DNA of 64,000 bases from Anthostomella pinea (GCA_963556695.1 CAUWAG010000013.1:2046001-2110000), one strand, 5' to 3'. Positions 1-13,028 are shown, counted from the stretch's first letter. Program-made: numbers and translations. The notes: generated from the sequence alone by a model not told the origin.

Positions 1-1498
1 TCCACGGATATCGTGTGTGAGTTGCGGGCGAGATTTCATAAAGGAGGGCCGGTGTCGGGGTCTTACCAAGACATCAAACGGTTGTGTGGCGCGTCTGGGT
101 GAACAGGTGCTATCGTATGCATCCTTGATGGTATCAAGGCGATGGTACGAACATGCTATGTGGTACACGCGCTTGCCTGAAGGTTGAGCGACGTCTTAGA
201 CTGTAGCAGGTCGTCTCTCTCTCTCTCTCTATATATATATAGGAAGGAAGAGGCTGAGGAGCTGTCAAGGTCGGAAATTGTGGGATCGTGAGGTCTAGAC
301 GGGGAGATCGTCAGAGAATACAAGGTAGTCTCACACACCATGCCACAGTGCCGCCGTATCCGGAGTTCCATCACCAGCGGCGCGGCGGCGCCTATTCTGT
401 GCAACCCTGGTCGTGAATAGCCAAAAGCAGACAAGGGTGTGCGAATGGAGATTTCCTGTTGAATCTTGATATGTCGCGACGCGAGAAGCGACATACAACA
501 ATTGGCTATGGCTTCTAGACCTCTCATGTCTGCAAGATAGCTGATAGCATTACTCGACTCTAGTCCACCCCCTTTGACTAAATAATACCCCATACCCACA
601 CACACATGAGCGCCGTAAATACGAAAATTTTCCTTGGATCCCACAAGATACAACCTCAAGTACATACTGCATAGTACTCCACCGTGCCCACCATGCTCCT
701 ATCCTATTAACAACTCTCCGCGAGTTCGTGCTTCTGGACCATGGTTGGTTGGTTGGCTTCGGGACCTAGGCGACAAGGGCTGCAAGGTTTGAAGCAGAAG
801 CACATGTCGACGAACAAGCAAGGATCGCAGGTGAAAAGCAGCGAATCAAGATACGAGTCTGCTTCGTACTCTGTTGGCCGGCCGTGTGCAGAATCGATGT
901 TCGTACAGTACTGTGTAAGCTGGAGGATGCGGGCGAGGTACGAGGTAGGCATGCGGTACCGGGGACCAACGCCAGCTGCCAAGCAGACGATGAAGTCCCT
1001 ATGTCTGATATGGACGAGATCTGGTTCATGGCTATCGGGTCGTCGTCTGTGAGGTCGCACCAACGGCGGGTAGTAGGGGGCTGTTCGTTCAGGAACCACG
1101 CTCTCTTTAGTAGGCATGATAATTTACCGATGTCTTCCAAGCAGCCAACTAAGTTACACCGCACAGGCTGCCAGGCTAGCTAACTAGTGGTTGCAGTACG
1201 CAAAAGGGGGTTCTGTCAGTATCTTGCCCCTGAATACTGAATACTGGTAATGGAGAGGCGGAGTAGATGACTCCCGACTCCTGATCTTTCTCGCAGACTT
1301 GATCCGGTTGCCAGGATGGGAGGGGCGTTTCTGACGAGGCGGGGCTGCTATAGGGGATGCACTTATGCCGACTGTTCCTAGCCGCGTCAACCCGTCCCCG
1401 CCCAGAATCCTCCTCTGTCAAGAAGGGGGTTAGGTCGACGGCGCCGGCAATCCGTTTCTCGCTCGATCGCGTCTGCTCTGCCGAGCACCAAGGCACCG
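1..1498. other. Gene-poor stretch
   Basis: I see no convincing gene here. The open frames are short, lack recognisable domains and overlap one another on both strands. A pure dinucleotide tract (TC then TA) lies at about 211-240. Confidence 0.55.
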
Positions 1499-1677
1499 TG
1501 TTAGATACTAGCACGAATGTGTTGAATGGGAGCCGGAGATAGACACCGGAAGATCTCCAGTGGGGCAGAGACGTACAGGGCATCTGACCCACCAAGAAGA
1601 CAGATGATCAATCTCTGCACACTGAAGAAGCAGAGCAGAACAATCAAGAGCATCCATCAACATCCTTGTATTCAACA
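1499..1677 (+). mobile_element. Solo LTR, copy 1
   Basis: This 179-bp sequence begins TGTTAGATAC and ends GTATTCAACA, so it has the TG...CA ends of a long terminal repeat with a TGTT/AACA inverted border. It is flanked by a perfect 5-bp direct repeat, CACCG, at 1494-1498 and 1678-1682, as expected for a retroviral-type integrase. A near-identical copy lies at 58380-58557 with a different duplication, so the two are independent insertions. No gag-pol sequence adjoins it, so it is probably the product of recombination between the two LTRs of a full element. The strand is arbitrary. The unit is short for an LTR, so a small TRIM-like element is an alternative. Confidence 0.85.
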
Positions 1678-3810
1678 CACCGCGCAATGGATGCAGGAGG
1701 AAGGAGGAAGGTTCGACGATACCAACAAGCGTTGGGCTATAGCCCTTTATTTTTATTAGTGGCTCATCCACGGCGGGACCTCGACCTCAAGCTGTAGGCT
1801 GTTGCTAGAATTAGCTCGTGGGCAACCGCGGGGACATCTCGAGCGGGACCCGCGAATATTTCGACGGCGCCTGTCCCCGTCCACCAGACTGCATCGGCAG
1901 CCTCCGATGTCTGGCTTCACGTTGTGCTGTGTGTGCACAAGTTGAAACGGCTAGTACAGACCAATGAACCATGCCGGATACATGTGGTCGAGGGGGTACT
2001 ACTGTAGTACAGTACGCGTCTTGTGGTCCTTATACCTCGCTAGGCAATGCAACACTAAGACGAGGGGTGGAGGGGCCAGGTTGTAGTCGCTATGTTCGAG
2101 ATATGTTCACCTGCAAAAGGGGGTATCGGTGGAATTATGATAGAGAGCGTTGTCTGCAACAGGAGACACAGCTGCGGCTATCGTAAAGTGACACGAGAAG
2201 TCGCAGTACCGACCTCCTTATCTCTGCAGCTTAAACGCAGAAATTGTCTCTGAACAAAAATCTTAAAAATGTTGAAACAACAAGCGACAGACTTCCCAGG
2301 CGTTGAAGGAGGGGTCTGAACTCTGAGAGCCCAATTGAGCTCACTGAGTGGTTCATGGTGATTCCAGTTGGATGTCTCTCTATTGGTGGAATTGTCTGAT
2401 TGGCCAGACAGTTGCAGATGCTTTGCATCGTGCCGTTATGGGCAGGTAGGTACCTGAGTACATAAGGTAGGTAAGTATTAATCAAATCGTCCAATCCATA
2501 AGGTACCTATCTCGGCATGCAGGAAGATAGCCCAGGGCGCTCTCCTTGCTCGGCGCTCGCACCGTCCTGCGACTCCGGACTCCCCCGGAGATGCGAAGCC
2601 GGCTTAGATGATAGATCCGATATCGAAGCCCGGCTTGACGTCATCCTGTCGCTAACGGAAGCTGCGGGCCAGAATCCAGACTTTCCATTTCCATTGCGCC
2701 CAATTCCATCACCCGTGCAGCACAGACCCCCTTATTGGCAATTGCAGTCAGTCGACACTGTGCCCGCTCACACAAAAGACGGTACACACAGTAATTCTAC
2801 TGTGCGTCAGCCCTGCAAGGAACCTAGGTAATAATGCTATCAATGGGTCAAGAAAGTCTCGACAGGATCCTGCGATGAACCTTGACCTCTCCCAGTTGAA
2901 AGTTCCTGTCCTGTGTGGCCATTGATTGCATCCTCTCACACATATGGCGCCATGCTCGTTTGATACCTATGCAAGCAGGCAAATTGAGGCAATTCGTATG
3001 CGCCATCCTACTCGCCTGTTATCCACTGGCACCTGGGCATGCACCATGCACCATGCACCATGCACCACTCACACCCCCCTTCTGGGATTCTTTTTTTTGC
3101 TTTTCACTTTTCGTGAGCCGTGAAATTGGCCTGTATGATGATTATAATGCCTTGCAGGTATGGACGCATTGCAGATATAGAAGGTAAATACTTGTGTATC
3201 TGGCAGCGGACACACAACCTCTCGTTGATACCTACCTCGGTACCTTGGGAGTTAGGGTCAGACCATTATTAAAGAGCCTCTCTAGGTCCTAATCCCGTCG
3301 CATCATCTTTCCGATCCGATGTGAGGAGGTTTGGCATTGATAAGAGCTAATAATAATCTCAACAAGAAAACCTAATAAGTCAACGAACGTGTCGATAGCT
3401 GATCAAAACAAACCCACTCAGTCAATATATGGCATGTACCTGGTGATAGGGTCGCAAATGCACATTAACGATGAAGTGGAAAACATCGAGAACATTGAGG
3501 ACATTGATGGAAATTATGCGAGTGACTGCACACACAGTAAAGCGTACAGTATTTCGCAACCTACCTGCCTGCACAGCCTTCGGGACTGTCCTGGCTTCAA
3601 ATCTCGAGGGCTGGCTCCTTGTTGCCACTTCCTTGGAGATACCCTGGTGGCCCGGGGGCTGGTGGGTTCGGGTGCAGTGAGCACTGTGTACTGTCTAGAC
3701 TGTGACAATGGAACCTGCTCGACTGGACTGGACCGCTAGAACACAACCCCAGCGGTTTATCTACAGGCTACAGCACTCCCCCGGGTCGGCTCCACCGTCG
3801 CTCAAGTCCA
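1678..3810. other. Intergenic region without recognisable gene
   Basis: Only short unrelated open frames are present. The region contains several TACCTA/TAGGTA-rich patches, for example near 2450-2510 and 3225-3245, a motif that recurs in intergenic DNA across the window. CATGCACCATGCACCATG at about 3040-3062 is a short tandem repeat. Confidence 0.5.
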
Positions 3811-5567
3811 CCCCAAGCACCCCCCCGGTCCCCCCAAACCCCCCAAACCAACCCACCCAACTGGCAACCTACCAACCTTGAAGCGCTGACCTGACCTGAT
3901 CTGACCATTGACCAAGTCGCTGGGCAGTTTGGCAGTGTGCAGTCGATAAACCTCCTGCAAACCCACCCATCCCGGCCTTCATTCTTCCCTCTTCTCCTCC
4001 TCCTCCTCCTCCACCCTCCGCTGCTGACCTGCAGGCTTACCATCTGCTACCTACAGTCGAGGCAGGCCTAGGTTTGTAGATAGACTCGTCAATCACAACC
4101 ACAACCCTTCTGTTCTCTTGTGCTGTCTTCATTGAAGCAGCTCACAAAGAAACAGCCTGCTCGAGCTCCTTGCCGTGGTGTCCGCCTCGCCTCGAGTCGT
4201 CCGTCCAGTCGTCGACCAAGCGTCGCGTCGACTACCACGCTGTAGTAGCCTCACGGTGGTCCGACCTCACCACCCGTTATTGTCCGTCCACTGGTCATTG
4301 TCCGTCCGCTCTGACTAGAGAGGCGTGAACAATAGGGTTCCCTACCTCCTCGACAAGGTGAGCGCCCTTCCAGACCACAGCACACAACCATTCACTACAA
4401 TACTGTCCAATACGCCATCTGCGCTGCCTGCACCCAATCTTCAGTCACAAAAAGGGTGCGGAATAAGCCAAGTTAACAAAGGAGACCGCAAGGTACCCAG
4501 AGATCTGCCTCCTGCGCGAGCAGAATTTCGTTCAACCGGAACATTGCCAACGAACAAAGCACCACCTTTGTGCACGTCGCACCGTTACCTTTTCTCCTCT
4601 TCGCAGTATCCTGCCGCCGATCCAGAGGTGGCTTCGCTTTGCCCGTGGAACCTATCAACCCTCGACCTTGCCCTCTTGATCAGTCGAAGCGCACTCGTCC
4701 GCCGTTGCTCTTGAGCACCCCGCGACCTTCGCCGATTCCGCAGGGAAACCTCAAGGTCACCTCCAGTTCGTTTCAGACCTACGACAAACCCGTTGGGAAA
4801 GGAGCTCGTATTGTTGCTGAAATATTGCCATCGCATCTCCTCCTGACTTGCCGGCCTTTTCGGTTTAGAAGACGTATTTGAACTGAATCCAAGTTCGTGC
4901 GTTGAGTCCTGTGTAAGTCTTCAAATCTTTTTTTTTAAAAACTGTTGGCTGGAAACCTCCTGCGCCCCCGGATCGTCACCGTTGGTTGAGACATCAACGG
5001 CCTCGTGTGCCACGTGGGGAGAGCCAGTAGGATTTAGACGAAATGAGAAACGACATTCCTGAGGTCCGTCACCTCTGACAACGCCACGCGCTTGAGCAAT
5101 ATGTCATTCGTTTGCTCCTGCTCACCCTCTCATTCCATAACAACTTCCTCCTGCTTGCTAGACGCATCCATCATAAAATCCCAACATCGCCCACATACTT
5201 TGTCTGTTGGGACTGGAATCACCAGCCAGCTGGTTTTGTAGTTGAAGCAAGAGCTGCGAGAGGAGACATCCCCAATTTTCGTCTCATACCATGGAAACTT
5301 ACACTGAGCCAAACCATGCTGATAGAACCTTCCTCTTTTCTAGGCCTTTATGAGCGCCCAGTCACTTCTCCGAACCAGACTCTCGCTCCTGCTACTTGTC
5401 CACCTGGACCTGACCCCTGGTTTGAAGTTTGGCGGAGGAGAATATTTCCCTGTTTCCCTCATCTAAAGCCTACTGCACCTAAGCACAACAACAGCATTAC
5501 GTCCACCGACTTCTACTTCACCACCCTTCTCCCGTTATCTCCCCAGCGGCAGCCCAAATCCTTGGGA
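3811..5567 (+). promoter_or_regulatory. Promoter and long 5' leader of the PP1-targeting gene
   Basis: No coding gene is evident. The region opens with runs of 4-7 cytosines at 3811-3844, so the minus strand could form a G-quadruplex. A CT-rich stretch with a (CTC)n tract follows near 3990-4015; such pyrimidine tracts often sit near fungal transcription starts. A donor-like GTAAGT at about 4913 and a pyrimidine-rich acceptor TTTTCTAG ending at about 5342 could bound an intron in the 5' UTR. This is inference: the true transcription start cannot be read from the sequence. Confidence 0.4.
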
Positions 5568-8011
5568 ATGCCTTACACACCCCCATCCCTTCGCTCTCCG
5601 GCCTCCTCGGCTCCACCATCTCCAGACATCACCCGGAGACCGTCTTTCATCTCTGGCACGCTGCCGCCCAGACCTGCGCTGCCACGGTCCGCTTCGTACC
5701 TCACAAAGCACCGACGGACCCCTTCGGCCACTTCCCCGGTTGCTGATGGATCAACTCCGGATATAACCCCTCCAGGAACGTCGAGCAATCTGAAGGGCAT
5801 GTCGACTACCCCACCCAGCGTCGTCAGGCAATCTCCGCCCCCGATTTCCGACTCGGATTCAATGCCTCCTGGGGCTATCAGCACTCCTCCTGAATCGTCT
5901 AGTGAAGATGAAGGGACTGTGGAGCTGGAGAAGCGAGGGAGGCAGATTGAGAATATGCAAGAGCTGAAGGAGGCCATAAGTGGCATACCACAACGTCGAG
6001 GAAGTTCGCCGAGTAGGACATCACCTGGTGATCTCCTGTTGCTGCCGTCACAGGCCGAGGGTCTCGTCGAGGAGCCGCGCAAGACGGTACTCAGTGCCGC
6101 TCTGCCGGCTCTCAACATCGCAGCCCGCAAGGTCTCACATTCAAGATCGAATACAGACTCCAACATCTACTTGACGAAATCGGCCGAGGTGTCGATGACA
6201 ACTTCAGACGAAGGTTCCGACCTAGACGACCCCCCGAAAAAGCCGCAGATGGTACGGAAGAAGTCTGGCGAGCTGGTCCGACCAGCTTTGCGCCCTGCGT
6301 CGCTCAGACGCCCTTCGAGCATGCCCGGGACACCCACTTTTGGAAAAGCTGTTCATTTCGATTCCCATCTCGAGCATGTTCGACACTTCCTTCAAGTCGA
6401 TCGGCCTCTGGCCGTGAGCGCAAATTCTTCCCCTGCGGAAAACTACGAGAGCGACACAGAGTATCCGTTCGGGGTCGATGCAAACTCTGGAACACGTTCT
6501 CCACCCCATGAATGGGAAATTGTCGTCAACAACTTTCCCCCCGAGACACCGATTCGCAAAGCTTTGCCCGCTCGGGTCGAGAGGGTGTGGATGTCGCCTG
6601 ACCAGAAATGTCTGATAGGTTCCGTCGCGGTGGCCAATCTGGCTTTCCAGAAGTCGGTGGTCTGCAGGTTTACGTTCGATTACTGGAAAACGACCTCGGA
6701 AGTTGGCGCTGAATTTCATCATGAGATAATCCCAAGGGAGACCGAGACTGGTTACGACAGGTTTCAGTTTAGCATCAAACTGTCCGACCTTGCCAATCTC
6801 GAGTCCAAGACGCTGTTCTTCTGCGTTCGTTACATCGTCAACGGTCTCGAGTATTGGGACAACAATAACAACGTCAATTTCCAAGTCGATTTCCGCAAGA
6901 AGGTGTTGCCTCAGAATGGCAAGAAGGGCTTACTGGGCGCTTCATCACGACCGATCAATGCCCTGCCGCGCAGCCACCGCCGATCTAACCCTTCGGCGAC
7001 GCGGCGCCCCAAGTCAATGCCTGCGGGCATCATGGACGAGTTTGGCCACGATACGAAGCTTATTGGCTTCGACCAGCCAATTCACGAGTTCCTCGGCGAG
7101 TCTGGCCCGGCCCTACGTTTGAAGAGTTCCAAGTCGACAACCAGCATCCCTAGTGACAATCTCTCTACACGGCTGTTGGCACCTCGTGGTGAGGCGTTCT
7201 CGTACCGCTACGACTTTGGGAAAGCACTTGGTGCAACTAGGAAGGCCAACAAGGAGCCCAGCCCAGGGAGTGATGGTCTCTACATGAAACCTAATAAGAA
7301 GGCTGAAGTTGCATCTGCAACCAACCCACCTCCGACTCACGCAGCTGATTCACAGGCGACATCTGCTGCGCCCGAGCCCAATGGAACGGATTCCCCTGCT
7401 TCTGCCAGCATAGCCACGTCCTCGTACGAAGAGATCCTCAACAAGTATTGCTTTGTAGGTAACTCCGGTGATTGCCCGGACACTCGCGGACGCAGCGTCA
7501 GACCACGGGGAGCCTTCTTCCCGATACATGACTAACGCTTGTATTACTGCAGTTCAATGGTTCGAAGCAGTCTAGCCCACAGATGAAGGACGGAACCTTG
7601 CCGAGTGGTCGATACGATGGCATGGATGAGGTTACGACTCACGGGACCATCAGCTACACCTCGAGCTCCAATGGCAGCCCCAACATGGCCGAAAGGCCTC
7701 ATCGTGGAGCTGTACACCATACCCTACACCAGAACTTGAACCCGTACTTTCAGAACGGATACATACCTGTGGCTATTGGTGGCTCTCCCGCTGAGTCTCC
7801 ACTACACAGCCCGCCTTCAGTATCGCGTCAATCTTTCAGCCCCTCGAGCTCTACCACGCCTACCGCTAGGTCGTCCTCTCCGGCGTCGATGGCAGGCTAC
7901 CTTCCCTTTGCTGGTACGTCCGCCGACCCAGCTCCATACCACGTCCAGCATCTCCAAGACCGTTTTCCGTTCAGGCCAGATGCTCATACTGCGACAGCGA
8001 TTAGAAGTTGA
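5568..8011 (+). CDS. Glycogen-targeting regulatory subunit of protein phosphatase 1 (Gac1/Pig1-like, CBM21)
   Basis: The predicted 781-residue protein would bring the PP1 catalytic subunit (Glc7) to glycogen so that glycogen synthase is dephosphorylated. Exons are 5568-7454 and 7553-8011; the 98-nt intron starts GTAGGT, has a CTAAC branch site and ends GCAG, and joins in phase 0. A CBM21 carbohydrate-binding domain covers about residues 325-445 and ends with the family's EYWDNNN-type glycan-binding strand. Upstream, KAVHF at residues 260-264 fits the RVxF PP1-docking motif, followed by the usual DSHLEHVRHF-type extension. The rest is Ser/Pro-rich and probably disordered. The frame is open from 5112, but the start MPYTPPS at 5568 was chosen because related fungal proteins begin this way. 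Function is by homology; no gene symbol is assigned because filamentous fungi have diverged paralogues. Confidence 0.9.
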
Positions 8012-9396
8012 GTCCCCTCATGCACCAAACCTTGAGGGGCAGAGAAGGGACTTGGAAGACGAGTACTCAGTCGAGTACTTTTGACCCGATGACCCTTGAA
8101 ATCATCCCATCAGTCTCAACAATATCGTGGGCATTGGTCGTATCATGCTTTTGACCGTCTCGGACATTCTTAGCATTGGTCACCTATTTTCAAAGTTTCC
8201 CTTCCTGCATTTTCGGCCACGGCGTTCAGGTGTCTGCATAGCGGCATTGGTGGGACTTCTTTCAATACCAACGAGCATACGACATGGTGGCAACGAAGAT
8301 GCTCCTGTCATCCGGCTCCTGGCTTGCAGCTTACGCCATAGTTGCGGTTCATGTGGCCGAGGACGAAGGTGGCGGGGGTTGTAATGCATAATTTCTCGTC
8401 TATTGTTTGGTTGGAGTCATCCAGTCTTGGCCCGAACCTTCCTCATGGGTGCATCAATTTCGAAGTGGAACGCTGGCCTGGCAGGCAACATATATATTGG
8501 ACAGGGAGAGGCGCGCCGGGCGAGATTGCATTTGCAAGACCGATGCGATCGAAGTGGAGAGGGCTGTGATGAACGCTGCCACACGCAGTACTGTCATTTG
8601 CCCCTCCGAGTTTGTCCGCCACCGATTGGGTCGGCTGTGGCGTTGGATGCCGTTTATGTGTCTAGCTCTAGGCATGAGCTTCTGGCAGAGTTGTTACGCT
8701 GGCATGGATCGTATGGTGTTGCGAAGCCATGGCCCGTATAAGGTCTTTCACTAGAATTGTGTCGGTCGTGGGCCATGAAAAGTCGGCTGAGATGGCTAGC
8801 AGATAAGGAACTGGGCGTACTCGGTATAGACAGGCATTGACAAAGAATGAGCTGGAACGCGACAGTTTCCTCTCGCAGGATTGGCACAGGCGTGATAGGA
8901 TCAGGACAGATAAAAAGCTACAAGGGTCTCGTTTGACACCTGTCAATATGCCGCTCCTAATGCTCTATGGTGCCATACTTTGTAACATGGATGTGGTCAA
9001 TTCCCCAGGTCCATTCGGCCATTCATTCCGCCTGTCAATTTGCAACCTTGTCAGAGGTGGCACTACATGTGCACCTAGGCAAGCAAGCGCTGACAACTGA
9101 TGTTCGTGGAAGTCAAATCGAGTAGACCCCTATGCCGGCATGCCGTTGGGCTATATACACGGGAAAGGGACGCCCGAACGGGAGACAGGATACTACCGGG
9201 TGGCTGGTGGGTAAGTTACAGATAAGTTACAGAACAGTGAGGCCGGGGCAGTGTACGGATACTTGAGATGCATCCGGGCCTTCGGTCGCCACGGCGTGGG
9301 TCTGTCTACATGGAGTGCAGAACGGCAATTTGGACAGAAGAAAAGAGTAGCTTTGGGGAATACATGCTTGTTTGTTATTTCTATGTACAGTAGAGC
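8012..9396. other. Intergenic region (converging 3' ends)
   Basis: This is the 3' flank between two genes that point toward each other. Several short overlapping open frames occur near 8340-8950, but none shows a domain, signal peptide or plausible splice partner. No gene supported. Confidence 0.5.
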
Positions 9397-10683
9397 TCAT
9401 GTGCTCGGAGCATAGCCGGCGGGGGGGTGCTGTCCGTCGGGTGTCTCCAAGCCAGTTGTGTAGTACACCGGAGCCGGGTTACCCTCCCAAGCATCCCGGA
9501 TACTGGGAAGCACCGTACGTTTGCTCCCGGCCAGGCCGTCCAGGTTGGGTCTGGGGAACCGCTTGTTACCGCCCTCGTCGTTCAGAGCACCTGCGTACGA
9601 GCTGTTGAAGTACATGTCAGCGAGCTCAAACTCCCCGGCCCATGCGCGGAGCTCATCGCCGGTTTTGTCGGCAACCATGCGGAATACATTCGCACCAACG
9701 TCGAAGCGTCCGAGGGTGTGCAGGTCCCAGTTGGCCGAGACGGTGGCAGCCTCGCTATAGTGGTTGTAGTATGTGTCGTCTACGGTGCCGACCAGCTCCG
9801 CGGGCACTGCGTCTCCGACAAGGATGCCCATGACTCGGTTCTGCTGGCTGTATGATTCGTTCTCATCAAACGTGACCAACACAAGCGTGTTCTGCATGAA
9901 GCGGGCGTCGTCGAGGAGAGGATCGAGGAAGTTCCGGGTCCACGTTCCGGCGACGGTGACGTCTGTGTCGTGACCGTCACTGGTCATGTTTGGGGTGATG
10001 AACATCCACTGCGGCAGCGTCTCACTCTCCAGATCGTCGTAGAACAGGGTTAGGTTCTTCATGACAGCGAGGCGATCGACCACGCCGGCGTTCGAGTCGT
10101 AGGTGACGGCCGGGTTATGCTTGCGAACATAGTCGTTCTTACCGTTCTGCTGGTTTACGTACGAGAAGCCCTCGAAGCCGGAATATGGCATGTCTTCCTG
10201 GTACTCGGCCCAGGAGATGCCCTTGTCTTCGAGCAGGTCGATGACAGTCGAGACGTTCTTGTCGACCTGGGTGAAGTCGTCATGGTTCATCCCAAAGTAG
10301 TCACCTCCGATGGATGCGATGTAGTTTGGCTGGGACGGGTGGGTGACGGCATGGTAGCCCGACAACGTGATGCCCTTTCCGGCCAGCCATGCTAAGTTCG
10401 CTGTGGAAGCTCTCTGTCAGTTATCCCGTGTCTTATGTCTTATGAGAAGTGTATAAGTCGCAGACTCACGGTCACCACTCGCCATGTCGTAGTCGGTGTT
10501 CTCCAGCCAGATGATGGCCAGCCGGTCAAAAGCCTTTCCCTTGACATTGCTCGTGGGACTCGACGTCTTCGCAGTGGCCGCTGCTGCCGCAACCGATCGA
10601 GTGGCCGTCGCGGTGTAGGTGTTCTCGGTCTGGGCGGCAACACTGCCCACAAGGAGTATGATGGACGCGATCGAGGACCGCAT
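9397..10683 (-). CDS. Secreted acid phosphatase (phosphoesterase family, PF04185)
   Basis: A 405-residue secreted phosphatase that would release phosphate from organic esters outside the cell. Exons (minus strand) are 10683-10470 and 10400-9397; the 69-nt intron begins GTGAGT, ends CCACAG and joins as D-P-N-L-A-W. The N terminus (MRSSIASIILLVGSVAA) is a signal peptide. A Thr/Ala/Ser-rich linker follows, then the family core: WLENTDYD with the metal-binding Asn/Asp, HPSQPNYIASIGGDYFG, TPNMTSDGHDTD and VTFDENESY. This set matches fungal PHOa-type acid phosphatases. Length is typical for the family. The start at 10683 was preferred over the upstream ATG at 10776 because it puts the signal peptide at the N terminus. 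Phospholipase C enzymes share the fold, but the motifs favour acid phosphatase. Confidence 0.9.
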
Positions 10684-11960
10684 GTTGACAGTGAGGCGGG
10701 ATGCCTTGGGTGGAGGAACGCTGACAGAAGCCACGGTGAAGCAGAACTTACTCGTGGGAGCTCGCTGCCGAGGCACCTGGCACGATACATGTTCAACTTA
10801 TGTCTGTATGCAATGCGGGATACGCCTCGGCGGCCACATCCGCATCGGGGGTGATGTTGCATGGTACTGTAGCAGCAGGGTAGGTAGCCTACCTACTGGA
10901 ACCTTGCTAGTCGACCACACATGGCCGCAGTCACCATGGTCATTGGCGGACATGGATGTTGGAGACTTGGGAGAGGGCGACTCATTTCCGCGGCTTTGAT
11001 CCAACTACCACCACCACACACCGCGCTTGTTGCCTACTTGACTCAGAGACATCCATCTTGCCCTCCGCCTGACCGATGAACCATCATACGGGGCGACAGG
11101 ACAGGACAGGACACTACAGAACGATGTGCCGTCAAGGATTCGGGCTGCAGAGGCGCTCAGAGCACACCGGTGTGCTTAGCCGTAGCACCGCGTCTCCCGT
11201 GGTGTTGTGGCTTGCTCTCCGAGAGGCTGGACGTCGCCACCGATGACACACTGACAGCTCTTCGGGCAGGTGGATAGACATTGATGCATGCATCTCATAT
11301 GCACGTGGACATGGTAAGAAGTACCCCCTCATGCCATCACGGCTCGCTCTTATTACTGCTCGGGGCTCTCCGATGTCCTCTCGCCGGCGGTCGGGCGATG
11401 CGAGATAACCCCCTCCCGACGAGATGAGGTGCTCCGTCACCGACTCAGCGTGCTGTGTGCGGCTACCATGACTGGTCTTTTGAGTTTTGCACGTGCAGGT
11501 TCTGCAGCCCGGCATTGGCAGCCGCAGCCGGGGATCTCGGAGTCTCTCGCCACGAAATGCTTGTTCAGGAGATAACCCACTCTGGAGTCAGGGGGTGATC
11601 GCCGACCTTATTGCCGAGCCACCCTACCTTTGTGGAAGCCACCGGCCTGCCTGCCTGCCTGTCTTGACTGCACCGTCACTTTATTGCCACACGCAGACTC
11701 TGTGTGCCAGACGAAGGGGACGTGCTAGTTACATGTATGTTGGCGGTGCATTCTGGCAGCTTGGAGGGTGTCATGGATCATGGTGATGGCTGATGGCTGA
11801 TGGGACCCAATGGATGAGACTGCAGAGGAAAACAGACGGGCACCATCTCAATTGGCCATCATCCTGCCTTGGTCCATTCTGTGTACCTAGGTAGATAACG
11901 CCAGGCTACCCTTGAGCATAACAAGTCATCCGAGGCGGAGATTGCACTACTCGAAGTGTC
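10684..11960. promoter_or_regulatory. Divergent intergenic region
   Basis: This separates the acid phosphatase (minus) from the CCC1-like gene (plus), so it holds both promoters. A tandem ACAGG repeat lies near 11097-11112. No gene is supported; the open frames lack domains. No phosphate- or iron-regulatory site could be assigned with confidence. Confidence 0.4.
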
Positions 11961-13028
11961 GTGCACGCGGTTCTGCATAACACGAGTCGCTCTGGCATGG
12001 GAAATAGCAACACCAACACCAACACCAACACCATAATCACAGCCGATCATGGACATACGCAATGTACTCCTATTTTTGAGGGGTCGGGCATGGGAGCAAC
12101 AGCAGTCGAGCAACAGCAGTCAGAGGGAGAACTCGCTAGCCTACACGATACTTCCCACGGCATCCTCGACGTCGATCTACGCGACAGTGGGCTACGACAG
12201 TCGAAGCGATACTGTTATTCTGAAGACCGCCCCTCGGGTCGTCCGTCACAGACATCGGAGTATTCGCTTCCCCGATTTCTTGCCGACTTCACCCTGGGCT
12301 TTGCCGATGGTCTGACGGTACCTTTTGCCCTGACCGCTGGGCTTTCATCCTTGGGGCAGACCGACACCGTCATCTATGCTGGCATGGCCGAGATCTGCGC
12401 AGGCTGCATCAGCATGGGCATTGGCGGATACTTGGCAGCCGAGGGAGCGCAAATGTCAGGCCCAGATGATGACGACGGCTGCTGCCGCTGCCAGGAAGAC
12501 CAGGAGAGATCTGGCCGGGTCCTCCGGCAACAAGCCGTCGAGCAATACTTGGCTCCGTTGTGTTTACCTGCAGAACTCATCCAGACCGTGCTGTCTCACG
12601 TTGCTTCCTCCCAGCAAGGTCAGCTACGATCGTGCATTGAACAGGCTTGGGCGCATGATGGAGAGCCTGCGAAACCACGAGGCCCCTCGCCAATACTCAT
12701 CGGTTGCTCAGTCTCGGTCGGATACCTGCTAGGCGGGCTTTTACCACTCAGCCCGTACTTCTTCGTGGATGACGTCCTGAGTGGGCTCCGTTGGAGCTTT
12801 GGCATCTGCGTCCTTGCTCTGTTCATCTTCGGCTTCGTCAAGGACTATCTGTTGCACGCTCGACCTGCGATGGAGGACTGGCACCGGGCCAAGGTGACAA
12901 CGCAGTTGGCCCAATGGCCACGGATAAAGCACAGCATCTGCGAAGGCGTTCGGATGGTCATTTTTGGGAGTATCGCTGCTGTTGCAGCAGTGCTGTGTGT
13001 CAAAGCCTTTGAAGGGACCATGTCATAA
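11961..13028 (+). CDS. CCC1/VIT1-family vacuolar iron/manganese transporter
   Basis: An intronless gene for a 355-residue membrane protein of the CCC1/VIT1 family, which moves Fe2+ and Mn2+ from cytosol into the vacuole. The first two helices are recognisable: DFTLGFADGLTVPFALTAGLS (about residues 110-130) with the family's F-x-DG-x-TVPFAL signature, then the helix around MAEICAGCISMGIGGYLA. A soluble loop follows with a Cys/Glu/Asp-rich part, then three more hydrophobic helices (about residues 230-260, 270-290 and 320-340), giving the usual five. The N terminus contains a low-complexity Asn-Thr run (NTNTNTNT) encoded by a 6-bp tandem repeat at about 12008-12031. Translation may instead begin at the in-frame ATG at 11997 (MGNSN). 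A Golgi Mn transporter of the same family is the main alternative. Confidence 0.85.
   Translation: MHAVLHNTSRSGMGNSNTNTNTNTIITADHGHTQCTPIFEGSGMGATAVEQQQSEGELASLHDTSHGILDVDLRDSGLRQSKRYCYSEDRPSGRPSQTSEYSLPRFLADFTLGFADGLTVPFALTAGLSSLGQTDTVIYAGMAEICAGCISMGIGGYLAAEGAQMSGPDDDDGCCRCQEDQERSGRVLRQQAVEQYLAPLCLPAELIQTVLSHVASSQQGQLRSCIEQAWAHDGEPAKPRGPSPILIGCSVSVGYLLGGLLPLSPYFFVDDVLSGLRWSFGICVLALFIFGFVKDYLLHARPAMEDWHRAKVTTQLAQWPRIKHSICEGVRMVIFGSIAAVAAVLCVKAFEGTMS

Noticed and set aside
156..665. 169-residue minus-strand open frame at the window start
   Set aside because: It translates a dinucleotide repeat as RERERD and has no domain.
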